From Variovorax boronicumulans (GTDB lineage Bacteria > Pseudomonadota > Gammaproteobacteria > Burkholderiales > Burkholderiaceae_C): a stretch of DNA of 64,000 nt. The stretch spans positions 372,001 to 436,000 of the forward strand of contig NZ_JAAAFX010000004.1 in NCBI RefSeq assembly GCF_019352895.1, written 5' to 3'. Made by a program: the position numbers and the translations under genes. The notes under the pieces were generated by a model. It was not told the DNA's origin and did not search any database. It saw nothing but the letters and a program-made list of their open reading frames with translations. Shown one piece after another: positions 48,491 to 58,195 of this stretch. How positions within the stretch are numbered: position 1 is the stretch's first letter; each line of letters begins with the position of its first letter.

Positions 48491-49405
48491 TCAGATGTCC
48501 TTGGAAGAAGAAGAGTTGTCGTCTCTGGATTTTTGAAAGAAGGTCAGCGCCTCGCGCACCAGCGCGTCGGGGGCTTCCTCGGGAAGGTAGTGGCCGCAGG
48601 GCAGCGTGCCGCCCGACACGTCGTCGGCGACCTCGCGCCACAGCGCCAGCACGTCGAAGCATTTTCCGACCACGCCGTGTTCGCCCCACAGCACGCGCAG
48701 CGGCTGGGTCAGGCGGCGGCCGGCGGCGATGTCTTCGCGGTCGTGCACCAGGTCGATCGAGGCCGAGGCGCGGTAGTCCTCGCACACCGCCTCGGCCGTG
48801 CCGGGCAGCGCCGCGCAGCGTTCGTATTCGGCCAGGGCCTCGGGCGCGAAGGGCGCCAGGCCCGCATGCCGGCCGCCCATCACGCTGCGCACGTAGCGCG
48901 CCGGGTCGGAAGACAGCAGGGCTTCGGGCAGCGGCGGCGGCTGGATCAGGAAGAACCAGTGCCAGTAGGCGCGCGCAAAAGCCTCGGAGGTGTTCGCATA
49001 CATGGCCAGCGTGGGTGCGATGTCCAGCAGCAGCAGCCGCTCGACCGCGGCCGGATGGTCGGCCGCCAGCCGATGCGCCACGCGCGCGCCGCGGTCGTGG
49101 GCCAGCACCTGGAAGCGATCGAAGCCGTGATGCCGCATCACGGCCACGGCATCGCGCGCCATCTCGCGCTTGCTGTACGCGAGGTGCTCGGCGTCGGCCG
49201 CGGGCCGGCCCGAATCGCCGTAGCCGCGCAGGTCCATCAGCACCACCGTGAAATGCGACGCCAGCGCGGGCGCCACGCGATGCCAGATCGCATGCGTTTG
49301 CGGATGGCCGTGCAGCAACAGCAGCGCCGGGCCGCTGCCGCCGATGCGGCCGTGCAGCGCGACGCCGTCGCGTTGCAGATCGAAGGGGGTGAAGTCTTTG
49401 AACAC
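48491..49405 (-). CDS. Alpha/beta hydrolase, fluoroacetate dehalogenase-like
   Basis: The 304-residue hydrolase starts at GTG 49405 (VFKDFTPFDLQ); a TTG 14 codons upstream is less likely. The residues that define fluoroacetate dehalogenases are all present: nucleophile Asp104 with Arg105 and Arg108 in HDRGARVAHR, Asp128 in LLLDIAPT, the halide pocket His149-Trp150 in YWHWFFL, Tyr211 in EDYRASA, and the catalytic His in GHYLPEEAP. The spacing of Asp104 to His149 equals that of the known enzyme. It could hydrolyse haloacetates, but relatives act on other esters or epoxides. It is cotranscribed with the downstream dehydrogenase. Confidence 0.88.
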   Translation of the reverse strand: MFKDFTPFDLQRDGVALHGRIGGSGPALLLLHGHPQTHAIWHRVAPALASHFTVVLMDLRGYGDSGRPAADAEHLAYSKREMARDAVAVMRHHGFDRFQVLAHDRGARVAHRLAADHPAAVERLLLLDIAPTLAMYANTSEAFARAYWHWFFLIQPPPLPEALLSSDPARYVRSVMGGRHAGLAPFAPEALAEYERCAALPGTAEAVCEDYRASASIDLVHDREDIAAGRRLTQPLRVLWGEHGVVGKCFDVLALWREVADDVSGGTLPCGHYLPEEAPDALVREALTFFQKSRDDNSSSSKDI

Positions 49406-49445
49406 GCGTCGATTGTGCGTTGCCCTCCCCCGCGCTTCAAGCAAC

Positions 49446-49461
49446 AATCATCGAATTGATT
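49446..49461. promoter_or_regulatory. Dyad in the divergent hydrolase/LysR gap
   Basis: AATCA-TCGAAT-TGATT, an inverted repeat in the 74-base gap between the hydrolase and the LysR gene. It is AT-rich against its surroundings and could be the LysR operator, although it does not fit the T-N11-A rule exactly. Confidence 0.4.
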
Positions 49462-49479
49462 ATTTCCCTTGAGGCTTGA

Positions 49480-50406
49480 ATGGAACGCGCCGACCTCGAA
49501 CTCGTGACCACCGTGCGGCACCGCGGCAGCCTGGCCGCAGCGGCCGCGGCGCTGGGTGTGGCGCCCTCGGTGGTTACCAAGCGGCTGGCCGCGCTCGAGG
49601 GCCGGCTGGGACAGCGCCTGTTCGAGCGCACCACCCGGCGGCTCAACCTCACGGCCGAGGGCGAGGCCGTGTGCCTGCACGCCGACCGGCTGCTCGAGGG
49701 TTTCGCCGCGCTCGAGGCCGAGCTCAGCGAGCGCCAGAGCGCGCTGCGCGGCCGGCTGCGCATCGCCGCCACGCTGGGTTTCGGCCGGCGCTGGGTCGGG
49801 CCGGCGCTGGCCGAATTCCAGCAGCGCCATCCCGGGCTGCAGATCGACCTGCAACTCAGCGAGCAATTGCCCGACCTGGGCGTCGACGGCTACGACGGCG
49901 CGCTGTGGCTGTGGTCGGTGCAGGGCGCGCACAGCGCACACTGGATCTCGCGCCGGCTCGCGCGCAACCAGCGCATCCTGGTTGCGTCGCCGGCCTACCT
50001 GTCGGCCCACGGCACGCCGCGTGCCCTGGAGGAACTCGCGGCGCATGCCTGCCTGATCGTGCGCGAAAACACCGAGGCCCAGGGCGCGGGCCGGGAGCAC
50101 TGGGCGCTCAAGCACGACAAGGAGAGCACCCTGTCGCGCGTGCGCGTGCAGGGGCCGCTGTCGAGCAACTCGGGCGAAATGGTGCGCGACTGGTGCCTGG
50201 CCGGCCGCGGCATCATGCTGCGCAGCCTCTGGGACATCGCGCCCCAGCTCGCGAGCGGCGAACTGGTGCGGGTGCTGCCGCACCACGCGATGCCCGACGC
50301 CGACATCCACTGGATCGCGCCCTGGCGGCCCAAGACGCCGCGCCGCGTGCGGCTGCTGATCGACTTCCTGGCCGAGCAGTTCCGCAGCGAGCCCTGGAAG
50401 CCCTAG
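49480..50406 (+). CDS. LysR-family regulator (CrgA-like group)
   Basis: The 308-residue regulator starts MERADLELVTTVRHRGSL and has the winged helix near residues 5-60 (AAAAALGVAPSVVTKRLAALE) and a C-terminal substrate-binding fold with the sequence style of the CrgA/PtxR group (HPGLQIDLQLSEQLPDL). It is divergent from the hydrolase/dehydrogenase pair, which it probably controls, and converges with eamA with no gap at all (stops at 50404-50406 and 50407-50409). Confidence 0.92.
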   Translation: MERADLELVTTVRHRGSLAAAAAALGVAPSVVTKRLAALEGRLGQRLFERTTRRLNLTAEGEAVCLHADRLLEGFAALEAELSERQSALRGRLRIAATLGFGRRWVGPALAEFQQRHPGLQIDLQLSEQLPDLGVDGYDGALWLWSVQGAHSAHWISRRLARNQRILVASPAYLSAHGTPRALEELAAHACLIVRENTEAQGAGREHWALKHDKESTLSRVRVQGPLSSNSGEMVRDWCLAGRGIMLRSLWDIAPQLASGELVRVLPHHAMPDADIHWIAPWRPKTPRRVRLLIDFLAEQFRSEPWKP

Positions 50407-51306
50407 CTAGGCGCCAGCCGAAGCCTTGCCCTCGCGCACCACCAGCCCCACACCCAGCGCCGTGACCGCGGTGCCGAGCAGCGTCAGCGCCGTGATCTGT
50501 TCGGAGAACAGCAGCCAGGCCATGAGCGCGGTGGTGGGCGGCACCAGATACAGCAGGCTGGTGACCGCCGCCGCCGTGCCGCGCTGGATCAGGATGTAGA
50601 ACAGCGAACTGCCGCCCAGCGACAGGGCGAACACCGACCAGGCCATGGCGCCGCCCGAGTACAGGTTCCACTGGATCGGTGCCGTCTCCAGCCAGGCAAA
50701 GGGCAGCGTGAACAGCAGCGCCGCGCAGAATTGCACCAGGCTCGCGCTGCGCACGTCGCAGGGCGCGACGAAACGCTTCTGGTACAGCGTGCCGACCGTG
50801 ATCGAAGCCAGCGCCGCGAGCGCCAGGCTCACCGTCAGCAGGCTGACCTCGCCGCTGTCGCCGAACTTGCGCGACACCACCATCACCAGGCCCGCGAAAC
50901 CCAGCAACAGGCCGGCCCACTGCCGCCGCGTGACCGCCCCGCCGCGCATCGACAGCCAGATCCCGGTGAGCACCGGCTGCAAACCGACCATCAGCGCGAC
51001 CAGCCCGGCTCCCATGCCCGCATGCACCGCAGCCCACACGCCCGCCAGATACCCCGCCTGCACCAGCACGCCGGTCACGGCCAGATGTCCCCATTGCCGG
51101 CGCGTGGCCGGCAGCGCGATGCGCGCCACGCCCACCCACACGGCAAAGCACAGGATCGACAGCGCATAGCGCACCGCGAGGAACTTGAGGGGCGGCGCAT
51201 AGGGCATGCCGTAGCGCGCGACGATGAAGCCGGTGCTCCAGATCAGCACGAACACACCCGGCAGGAAACGCAGCCAGCCCGCCGTACGGGCTGCCGCCGC
51301 GGTCAT
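50407..51306 (-). CDS. EamA/DMT-family transporter
   Basis: The 299-residue membrane protein has ten hydrophobic segments in two EamA repeats (starting GVFVLIWSTGFIVARYGMPYAPP and, in the second half, GGSSLFYILIQRGTAAAVTSLLYLVPP). Such drug/metabolite transporters usually export amino acids or metabolites; the substrate is unknown. ATG 51306 overlaps the pgsA stop by four bases (ATGA), so it is translationally coupled to uvrC-pgsA. Confidence 0.92.
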   Translation of the reverse strand: MTAAAARTAGWLRFLPGVFVLIWSTGFIVARYGMPYAPPLKFLAVRYALSILCFAVWVGVARIALPATRRQWGHLAVTGVLVQAGYLAGVWAAVHAGMGAGLVALMVGLQPVLTGIWLSMRGGAVTRRQWAGLLLGFAGLVMVVSRKFGDSGEVSLLTVSLALAALASITVGTLYQKRFVAPCDVRSASLVQFCAALLFTLPFAWLETAPIQWNLYSGGAMAWSVFALSLGGSSLFYILIQRGTAAAVTSLLYLVPPTTALMAWLLFSEQITALTLLGTAVTALGVGLVVREGKASAGA

Positions 51307-51869
51307 TTGGTGCGGGCCCGGATCTCGGGGATGGCCTTCTGCAGGTAGTACACCATCGACCAGACGGTGAGCACGGCCGACACCCAGATCAGCCACTGGC
51401 CCCAGAGACCGGTGTCGATGAAGCCGAACAGATGGCCGTCGAACAGCAGGAAGGGAATGGCCACCATCTGGACCACGGTCTTGACCTTGCCCAGCATGTG
51501 CACCGCGACGCTCTTGGCGGCGCCGATCTGCGCCATCCATTCGCGCAAGGCGGAAATGGCGATCTCGCGGCCGATGATGATCAGCGCCACGAACACGTCG
51601 GCGCGCTGCAGGTGCACCAGCACCAGCAAGGAGGCGCAGACCAGGAACTTGTCGGCCACCGGGTCGAGGAAGGCGCCGAAGGCCGAGGTCTGGTTGAGCT
51701 TGCGCGCCAGGAAGCCGTCGAGCCAGTCGGTGGCGGCGAACACGATGAACATCACCGTGGCGATGAGATTGCGCATCGGCTCGGCGATGGGCAGATAGAA
51801 CACGCCCACGATCAACGGGATCGCGATGATCCGCGTCCAGGTCATGATCGTCGGGAGGGTCCAGAACAT
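51303..51869 (-). CDS. pgsA: CDP-diacylglycerol-glycerol-3-phosphate 3-phosphatidyltransferase
   Basis: This inner-membrane enzyme makes phosphatidylglycerol-phosphate. The CDP-alcohol phosphotransferase signature DWLDGFLARKLNQTSAFGAFLDPVADK (residues D-G-A-R-G-D-D of the family) lies near 49-75 and the 188 residues have about four membrane segments. ATG 51869 gives FWTLPTIMTWTRI, the usual N-terminus; an upstream ATG adds 11 residues. It is 46 bases below uvrC, as in many proteobacteria. Confidence 0.95.
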   Translation of the reverse strand: MFWTLPTIMTWTRIIAIPLIVGVFYLPIAEPMRNLIATVMFIVFAATDWLDGFLARKLNQTSAFGAFLDPVADKFLVCASLLVLVHLQRADVFVALIIIGREIAISALREWMAQIGAAKSVAVHMLGKVKTVVQMVAIPFLLFDGHLFGFIDTGLWGQWLIWVSAVLTVWSMVYYLQKAIPEIRARTK

Positions 51870-51915
51870 GCCGCGATTGTGCATGACGCGAACGGATGTC
51901 ATCGAGGCCGATCCA

Positions 51916-53865
51916 TCAGTGCAGCGCCCGGTAGATTTCCTCGGCCAGATCGGAGGCGATGCCCTCGACCGACGCGATGTCCTCCACGCTCGCCGCCGCC
52001 ACGCCGCGGATGCCGCCGAAGCGTTGCAGCAGGCGGGCCCGGCGCTTGGGGCCGATGCCCGGGATGTCCTCGAGCTGGCTGCCGCCCACCCGCACCTTGG
52101 CGCGCTTGGCGCGCATGCCGGTGATGGCGAAGCGGTGCGCCTCGTCGCGGATCTGTGCCACCAGCATCAACGCGGCCGAGTCCTTGCCGAGATAGACCTT
52201 CTCGCGGCCGTCGGCGAACACCAGTTCCTCGAGCCCGACCTTGCGGCCCTCGCCCTTTTCCACGCCGACGATCAGCGACAGCGGCAGGCCCAGTTCGCTG
52301 AACACCTCGCGCGCCATCGACACCTGGCCCTTGCCGCCGTCGACCAGCACCAGGTCGGGCATGCGCGCGGCGCGCGTGGCCGGCGGCGCGTCGCTGCCCG
52401 CGCCATCGGCATCGCCGGGCGTGGGTGCGTCGGTCTCGGCCGCCATGGCCTCGGCCAGCTTGGCATAACGGCGATGCAGCACCTGGCGCATCGCCGCGTA
52501 GTCGTCGCCCGGCGTGATGCCCTCGATGTTGTAGCGGCGGTATTCGCGGTTCTGCATCGCATGGTGCTCGAACACCACGCAAGAGGCCTGCGTCGCTTCG
52601 CCGGCCGTGTGCGAGATGTCGAAGCACTCGACGCGGAAGCTGTCGAGATCGTCCGGCGCAAGCTCCAGCGCGTCGGCCATCGCACGGGTGCGGGCCTGCT
52701 GCGAGCCCTCCTCGGCCAGCAGCCGCGCGAGCTGCAGGTCGGCGTTGGTCTGGGCCATCTCGAGCCAGTGGCGGCGCTGCTCGCGCGGCTGGAACACGGC
52801 CGTGACGCGCACGCCGGCCTGCTGCGAGATCGCCTCGACCAGCTCGCGGCTCACGGACTGGCTCAGCACCAGCGTGGCCGGCACCGGCACGTCGATGTAG
52901 TGCTGGGCGATGAAGGCCTCGAGCACCTGCACCTCGATCGGCTCGGAGGCAGCCGATTCGTCGTCCAGTTCCCCCAGATGGATCTGGGCCGCATCCTCGA
53001 CGTGCACCGGGAAATAGGCCCGGTCGCCCAGGTGCCGGCCGCCGCGCACCATCGCGAGGTTCACGCAGGCCTTGCCGCCCTGCACCTTGACCGCCAGGAT
53101 GTCGACGTCCTTGTCGGAGGCGATCTCGATCGACTGCTGATGCAGCACGCGCGAGATGGCCGACATCTGGTTGCGCAGCTCGGCCGCCTGCTCGAACTCG
53201 AGCTTCTCGGCATGCGTGGTCATGCGCTGCTCGAGCTTCGACAGCACGAGCTGGGTGTCGCCCATCAGAAAAGCCTCGGCGCTGGCCACGTCCTGCGCAT
53301 AGGCCTCGGGCCCGATGTGGCCGACGCAGGGCGCGCTGCAGCGCTTGATCTGGTAGAGCAGGCAGGGTCGCGTGCGGTTGGCGTAGACCGTGTCCTCGCA
53401 GGTGCGCAGCTTGAAGACCTTCTGCAACAGCTGGATCGACTCCTTGACCGCCCAAGCGCTGGGGTACGGACCGAAGAAACGGTGCTTGCGGTCGGTCGCG
53501 CCGCGGTAGTAGGCCAGGCGCGGGAAGGTGTGCGCCGCGATCTTCAGGTAGGGGTAGCTCTTGTCGTCGCGGAACAGGATGTTGTAGCGCGGCTTGAGCG
53601 TCTTGATCAGGTTGTTCTCGAGCAGCAGCGCCTCGGCCTCGGAGCGCACCACGGTGGTCTCCATGCGCACGATCTTGGAGATCATGTGGCCGATGCGGGT
53701 GCCGCCGTGGCTCTTCTGGAAATAGTTGGCGACCCGCTTCTTCAGGTTGCGGGCCTTGCCCACATACAGCACAGCGCCGGCCGCGTCGAAATAGCGGTAG
53801 ACACCCGGCAACTGCGGCAGGGCCGCGACTTCGCTGAGGAGTTGATCGGAGTGCACGTCGGACAT
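51916..53865 (-). CDS. uvrC: Excinuclease ABC subunit C
   Basis: This nucleotide-excision-repair nuclease makes both incisions. The N-terminal GIY-YIG domain is [26 protein letters not shown] (residues about 19-44). A Cys cluster ([26 protein letters not shown]), a UVR domain (about 205-240) and the RNase H-like catalytic part with VLVDGGKGQ follow. Two helix-hairpin-helix motifs are at the end ([18 protein letters not shown]). ATG 53865 ([10 protein letters not shown]) gives 649 residues. It heads uvrC-pgsA-eamA. Confidence 0.97.
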   Translation of the reverse strand: MSDVHSDQLLSEVAALPQLPGVYRYFDAAGAVLYVGKARNLKKRVANYFQKSHGGTRIGHMISKIVRMETTVVRSEAEALLLENNLIKTLKPRYNILFRDDKSYPYLKIAAHTFPRLAYYRGATDRKHRFFGPYPSAWAVKESIQLLQKVFKLRTCEDTVYANRTRPCLLYQIKRCSAPCVGHIGPEAYAQDVASAEAFLMGDTQLVLSKLEQRMTTHAEKLEFEQAAELRNQMSAISRVLHQQSIEIASDKDVDILAVKVQGGKACVNLAMVRGGRHLGDRAYFPVHVEDAAQIHLGELDDESAASEPIEVQVLEAFIAQHYIDVPVPATLVLSQSVSRELVEAISQQAGVRVTAVFQPREQRRHWLEMAQTNADLQLARLLAEEGSQQARTRAMADALELAPDDLDSFRVECFDISHTAGEATQASCVVFEHHAMQNREYRRYNIEGITPGDDYAAMRQVLHRRYAKLAEAMAAETDAPTPGDADGAGSDAPPATRAARMPDLVLVDGGKGQVSMAREVFSELGLPLSLIVGVEKGEGRKVGLEELVFADGREKVYLGKDSAALMLVAQIRDEAHRFAITGMRAKRAKVRVGGSQLEDIPGIGPKRRARLLQRFGGIRGVAAASVEDIASVEGIASDLAEEIYRALH

Positions 53866-54035
53866 GGCGGCTATTGTGGCTTGCAGAAAAAACCGTCGCC
53901 GCCGCAAGTCGGGACCTCCCCGCTGTGCCACGGGTGAAAAGCTGGGGCAAGATCGAAGGGTTGGCACGACACGTGCTCAACGAAGAAGTCGCGTCATGCG
54001 ACTTTTGCCTTTCTAGAAATCCCAAAAAAATAGCA

Positions 54036-56060
54036 ATGAAGAAAAATCAACCCTGGTGGATCCTCACACCGATCGCCCTGTCGCTCTCGCTCTTCGGATG
54101 CGGTGGCAGCGACAACAACAACGGCGCCCCGCCTGTCGTCACCCCGCCGACCACTGTCACGCCCCCGGTCGCGGTCGACAACAGCTGCCTCACGACCAAC
54201 CCCGGCACCACGCCCGTGGTGGTCGGCTCCGGCGACCCCGGTGACCCGGCCGCGCCCGAACAAGCCTCCGGCTATGTGATCGGCCACAAGCTGGTCACGG
54301 CCAAGAGCTACATGGTGGTGGCCAACCACCCGCTGGCCACCAAGGCCGGCTGCGACGTCCTCAAGGCCGGCGGCAGCGCTGCCGACGCGGCGATCGCGGT
54401 GCAGGCCGTGCTCGGGCTGGTCGAACCCCAGTCGAGCAGCCTGGCCGGCGGCGCCTTCATGCTCTATTACGACGCGAAGACCAACAAGGTCCAGGCCTAC
54501 GACGGCCGCGAGACGGCCCCGGCGGCCGCCACGGGCGACTACCTGCGCTACATCGACGCGGCCAACCAGACCACGCCGGTGCCCAGTGCCCGCGCCAGCG
54601 GCCGCTCCATCGGCACGCCCGGCGTGATGCGCATGCTCGAGATGGCACACGGCGACCACGGCAAGCTGGCCTGGAAGGACCTGTTCGGCGAAGGCACGCG
54701 GCTCGCGACCGACGGCTTCAAGATCGGGGGGCGCATGGCCGCGGCCATCGCGGGATCGGCAACGAGCCTCAAGCGCGACGCCGAGGCCACCGCCTATTTC
54801 CTCGACGCGGCCGGCAACGCCAAGCCGCTGGGTGCCACGCTGACCAACCCGGCCTACGCCGCGGTGCTCAAGGCCATCGCGACCCAGGGCGCCGACGCGA
54901 TGTACACCGGCAAGATCGCCGAGGACATCGTCGCCAAGATCCGCATCACGCAAGCCGTCGATGGCACGGCCATCACGCCCGGCCTGACCACGCTGGACGA
55001 CCTGAAGAACTACCAGGCCAAGCGCCGCGAGCCGGTTTGCGCGACCTACCGCGCCTACTACATCTGCAGCATGTCGCCGCCGTCCTCGGGTGGCATCGGC
55101 GTGCTGTCGTCCCTGGGCATCCTGGAAAACTTCGACCTCAAGGCGCAGACCCCGACCAGCATCGACCTCGAAGGCGGCAAGCCCACGGTGATGGGCGTGC
55201 ACCTGGTGTCCGAAGCCGAGCGCCTGGCCTATGCCGACCGTGACAAGTACGTGGCCGACACCGACTTCGTGCCCCTGCCGGGCAACAGCCCCGACACGCT
55301 GATCAACAAGACCTACATGCGCGCGCGCGCCAAACTGATCGACCCCACCAAGTCGATGGGCGTGGCGCAGCCGGGTGACTTCGGCGTGCTGCCCCAGGGG
55401 ATTGACACGACCGTCGAGCATGGCACGACGCACTACTCGATCGTCGACAAGGAAGGCAACGTGGTCACCATGACGACCACGGTGGAATCCACGCTCGGTT
55501 CGTACCACATGAGCCACGGCATCATGCTGAACAACCAGCTGACCGACTTCAGTAAGGATCCGACCGACGACCTCGGCGCCCCGATGGCCAACCGCGTCCA
55601 GCCCGGCAAGCGCCCGCGCAGCACGATGGCACCCACGATGGTGTTCAACGGCACCGGTCCTGGCGACTTCCTGATGGCCACCGGTTCGCCCGGCGGCGGC
55701 ACGATCATCCAGTACGTGGTCAAGACCGTGGTCGGCGCCCTCGACTGGGGCCTCGATGCACAGCAGGCGACCTCGCTGGTCGATTTCGGTGCAACGAACT
55801 CCACCACGACCTCGGTGGGCGGTGAGCACCCGAACATCATCAAGACGCCCCTGGGCAACGGCAAAGATGATGGCGGCGCCAACGACCCACTGGTGCTTGG
55901 CCTCACCGCGCTCGGTCACAAGGTCTCGACCGGCGCGCAATCCAGCGGCATCAGCACCATCATCCGCGTCAAGGACAAGACAGGCAGCGGCTCGGTGCTG
56001 ACCGGCGGCGCCGACCCGCGCCGTGAAGGCATCGTGCTGGGCGACGTCGTCACGCCCTGA
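54036..56060 (+). CDS. Lipoprotein gamma-glutamyltransferase
   Basis: The 674-residue enzyme has a lipoprotein signal with lipobox LFGC (Cys22), a Gly/Pro/Thr-rich linker (to about residue 80) and a gamma-glutamyltranspeptidase core. The autoprocessing nucleophile is Thr464 in EHGTTHYSIVDKEGN, where the chain is expected to cut itself into large and small subunits. The GSPGGGTI motif near 550 forms the oxyanion site. It would act at the outer membrane on extracellular glutathione or other gamma-glutamyl compounds. Most bacterial enzymes are soluble periplasmic proteins, so the lipid anchor is noteworthy. The gene stands alone, followed by a terminator. Confidence 0.92.
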   Translation: MKKNQPWWILTPIALSLSLFGCGGSDNNNGAPPVVTPPTTVTPPVAVDNSCLTTNPGTTPVVVGSGDPGDPAAPEQASGYVIGHKLVTAKSYMVVANHPLATKAGCDVLKAGGSAADAAIAVQAVLGLVEPQSSSLAGGAFMLYYDAKTNKVQAYDGRETAPAAATGDYLRYIDAANQTTPVPSARASGRSIGTPGVMRMLEMAHGDHGKLAWKDLFGEGTRLATDGFKIGGRMAAAIAGSATSLKRDAEATAYFLDAAGNAKPLGATLTNPAYAAVLKAIATQGADAMYTGKIAEDIVAKIRITQAVDGTAITPGLTTLDDLKNYQAKRREPVCATYRAYYICSMSPPSSGGIGVLSSLGILENFDLKAQTPTSIDLEGGKPTVMGVHLVSEAERLAYADRDKYVADTDFVPLPGNSPDTLINKTYMRARAKLIDPTKSMGVAQPGDFGVLPQGIDTTVEHGTTHYSIVDKEGNVVTMTTTVESTLGSYHMSHGIMLNNQLTDFSKDPTDDLGAPMANRVQPGKRPRSTMAPTMVFNGTGPGDFLMATGSPGGGTIIQYVVKTVVGALDWGLDAQQATSLVDFGATNSTTTSVGGEHPNIIKTPLGNGKDDGGANDPLVLGLTALGHKVSTGAQSSGISTIIRVKDKTGSGSVLTGGADPRREGIVLGDVVTP

Positions 56061-56108
56061 CAGCGCGCCGCACCCGGTGCGGCAATGCGCTAGGCTCCCG
56101 CGATCGAC

Positions 56109-56127
56109 AGGCCGCGGGGGCCTTTTT
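56109..56127 (+). terminator. Intrinsic terminator after the gamma-glutamyltransferase
   Basis: The stem AGGCC/GGCCT with loop GCGGG is followed by five T (56123-56127). It ends 19 bases before earP. Confidence 0.65.
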
Positions 56128-56145
56128 CATTTGCGGGCCGACTTC

Positions 56146-57246
56146 ATGCGCTGGGACATCTTCTGCCGGGTCATCGACAACCACGGCGACCTCGGGGTCT
56201 GCTGGCGGCTCGCGCGCCAGCTGGCCGCGCGCAGTGAAAGCGCGCGCCTGTGGGTCGACGACGGCCGTGCGCTGGCCTGGATGGCGCCGGACGGATGCGC
56301 GGGCGTCGAGGTGATCGACTGGTCGGATGCCGAAGCGGTCGAGGCGGCCGCACGGGCGGCCCCGCCCGATGTGCTCATCGAGGCCTTCGGCTGCGAGCCG
56401 GCGCCGGCACTGATCGCACGCCACGCCGAACACGCGCGCACGCCCGGCTTTCGCGGCGCCTGGATCAACCTCGAATACCTGTCGGCCGAACCCTATGTCG
56501 AGCGACTCCACACCCTGCCCTCCTCGGTGTTCCGCGGACCGGGCGCAGGCCTGACCAAACGCTTCTTCTACCCCGGCTTCAGCCCCCGCACCGGCGGCCT
56601 GCTGCGCGAGCCTGCGCTGGCGGCGCGCCAGGCCGGCTTCGACCGCGCGGCATGGCTGGCTTCGCAGCGCATCGATTGGCAAGGCGAACGGTTGGTCTCG
56701 CTGTTCTGCTACGAGCCGTCACGGCTCGCTGCGCTGCTGGAGCAATGGGCCGCAGGCGATGCGCCGGTGCGCCTGCTGGTCACGGCCGGTCGCGCGGCGC
56801 AGGCCGTGCGTGCGGCGCTGAACCTGTCAGCGGAGGCCTCCGCTGCAACATCGGGACGTCTGTCGATCCACTTCCTGCCGCTGCTCACACAAGACGACTT
56901 CGACGCGCTGCTGTGGAGCTGCGACCTCAATTTCGTGCGCGGCGAGGATTCGCTGGTGCGCGCACTCTGGGCCGGCCGGCCCTTCGTCTGGCAGATCTAC
57001 CCGCAGGACGACGACGCGCACCACGTCAAGCTCAACGCCTTTCTCGATGCGGTCGAGGCGCCGCCCAGCCAGCGCGCGTTTCACCACGCCTGGAACGACA
57101 CGAACGATGCCGATCCATCGGCGCCGGACGCGGCCACGCTCGACGACTGGGCCCGGGCCGCGCAACGCGCGCGTGAAGCGCAACAGGCCCAGGACGACCT
57201 GCTGACGCAGCTGATGCGCTTCGTCGACGCCCTGCCCCGCCCCTAG
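56146..57246 (+). CDS. earP: EF-P arginine rhamnosyltransferase
   Basis: EarP transfers rhamnose from dTDP-rhamnose to Arg32 of elongation factor P. The 366-residue protein (family about 370-390) starts MRWDIFCRVIDNHGDLGVCWRLARQL, where Asp11 and Asp15 match the catalytic Asp pair of the family. The nucleotide-sugar site is FVRGEDSLVRALWAGRPFVWQIYPQ (Glu of RGEDS). EF-P with Arg32 lies 1 kb downstream, the expected context. The rmlBDAC genes for dTDP-rhamnose are not in the window. Its stop overlaps that of the convergent hydratase gene. Confidence 0.96.
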   Translation: MRWDIFCRVIDNHGDLGVCWRLARQLAARSESARLWVDDGRALAWMAPDGCAGVEVIDWSDAEAVEAAARAAPPDVLIEAFGCEPAPALIARHAEHARTPGFRGAWINLEYLSAEPYVERLHTLPSSVFRGPGAGLTKRFFYPGFSPRTGGLLREPALAARQAGFDRAAWLASQRIDWQGERLVSLFCYEPSRLAALLEQWAAGDAPVRLLVTAGRAAQAVRAALNLSAEASAATSGRLSIHFLPLLTQDDFDALLWSCDLNFVRGEDSLVRALWAGRPFVWQIYPQDDDAHHVKLNAFLDAVEAPPSQRAFHHAWNDTNDADPSAPDAATLDDWARAAQRAREAQQAQDDLLTQLMRFVDALPRP

Positions 57247-58019
57247 ACCAGGGTCAGCGTCGCTTCGCCGATCTCCTCGAAGGCCGCGTGCACCACGGCC
57301 GGCCCTTCGAGCCAGACCATGCCGCACCACGAACCGGTCGTCAGCACGCTGCCGGCCGGCAGCCGGTCATGGCGCGCCACGCCATGCTGCAGCCATTGCG
57401 GCGCCATCCACATCGGGTCGCCGCAGGGGTGCGCGCCCTGGTAGCGCCCGACCTGCACGCCGTCGACGGTGAGCGTGGCGACCTGCTGCTGCCAGTCGAT
57501 GGCCTGCATCGGCCGCCAGTCGCCCAGCACCAGCGCGCCGTTGGACTGCAGGTCGGCCATGCGCAGCGGCGCCGGCGCGTGCTCGCCGCCCTGCCAGCGG
57601 TAGTCGACCAGTTCGATGGACACGGCCATGGCGTCGAACAGCGCGACCGGATCGTGGACCGCACGGGCCGCCAGGTCGACCGCCGAAACGTCGCGCGCCA
57701 GGCGGAACGCGACTTCGATCTCGATGCCCAGGCGATGGAAGTCGGCGACCGCGAGACGGCCCGGCGACGGGCGCACCCAGACGGGGGGCAGCCGGGCGAA
57801 CGCGGCGACCGAGGTCGGCGTCGGACCGCCGCCCTTCCAGGCACCGGGCGCATCGGGCGCGTCGGCCCAGCCCAGTTCGGCGGCCACGCGCTCCTGCACG
57901 GTGTTGATGTCTTGCGACGTCAGCGCCGTGTCTTTCCAAGGGGTCTCGTCGGCGGCGATGCCGCTGCGACGGGCCGCGACGAGCGCGGCGGCGATGTCGT
58001 TGAGGGTGTCGTTTTGCAC
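57243..58019 (-). CDS. 2-keto-4-pentenoate hydratase-like protein (MhpD/FAH family)
   Basis: The 258-residue protein starts at GTG 58019 (VQNDTLNDIAAAL) and shows the features of the hydratase/decarboxylase branch of the fumarylacetoacetase family. These are a helical N-terminal part with SQDINTVQERVAAELG, the metal-binding IEIEVAFRLARD (two Glu), and the C-terminal LTTGSWCGMVW region. It may act on dienoates from aromatic ring cleavage, but no such pathway is near, so the substrate is open. It is divergent from efp and converges on earP. Confidence 0.82.
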   Translation of the reverse strand: MQNDTLNDIAAALVAARRSGIAADETPWKDTALTSQDINTVQERVAAELGWADAPDAPGAWKGGGPTPTSVAAFARLPPVWVRPSPGRLAVADFHRLGIEIEVAFRLARDVSAVDLAARAVHDPVALFDAMAVSIELVDYRWQGGEHAPAPLRMADLQSNGALVLGDWRPMQAIDWQQQVATLTVDGVQVGRYQGAHPCGDPMWMAPQWLQHGVARHDRLPAGSVLTTGSWCGMVWLEGPAVVHAAFEEIGEATLTLV

Positions 58020-58195
58020 CCCGCGAGTCTGCCCGAAATAGGCGGTCTTCGTGAAAACCGCTAAAATCAGCGGCTCTCCAAAATTTGCCGCCGCTGTCCA
58101 ACTGCGAATGTTCAAGTCCGCAGCATTGCAATCCCTGATTGCAAATAGCTTCGACGGCCTGCCGCAACCCTGCGGCCAACCAGCCAGACAACGTT

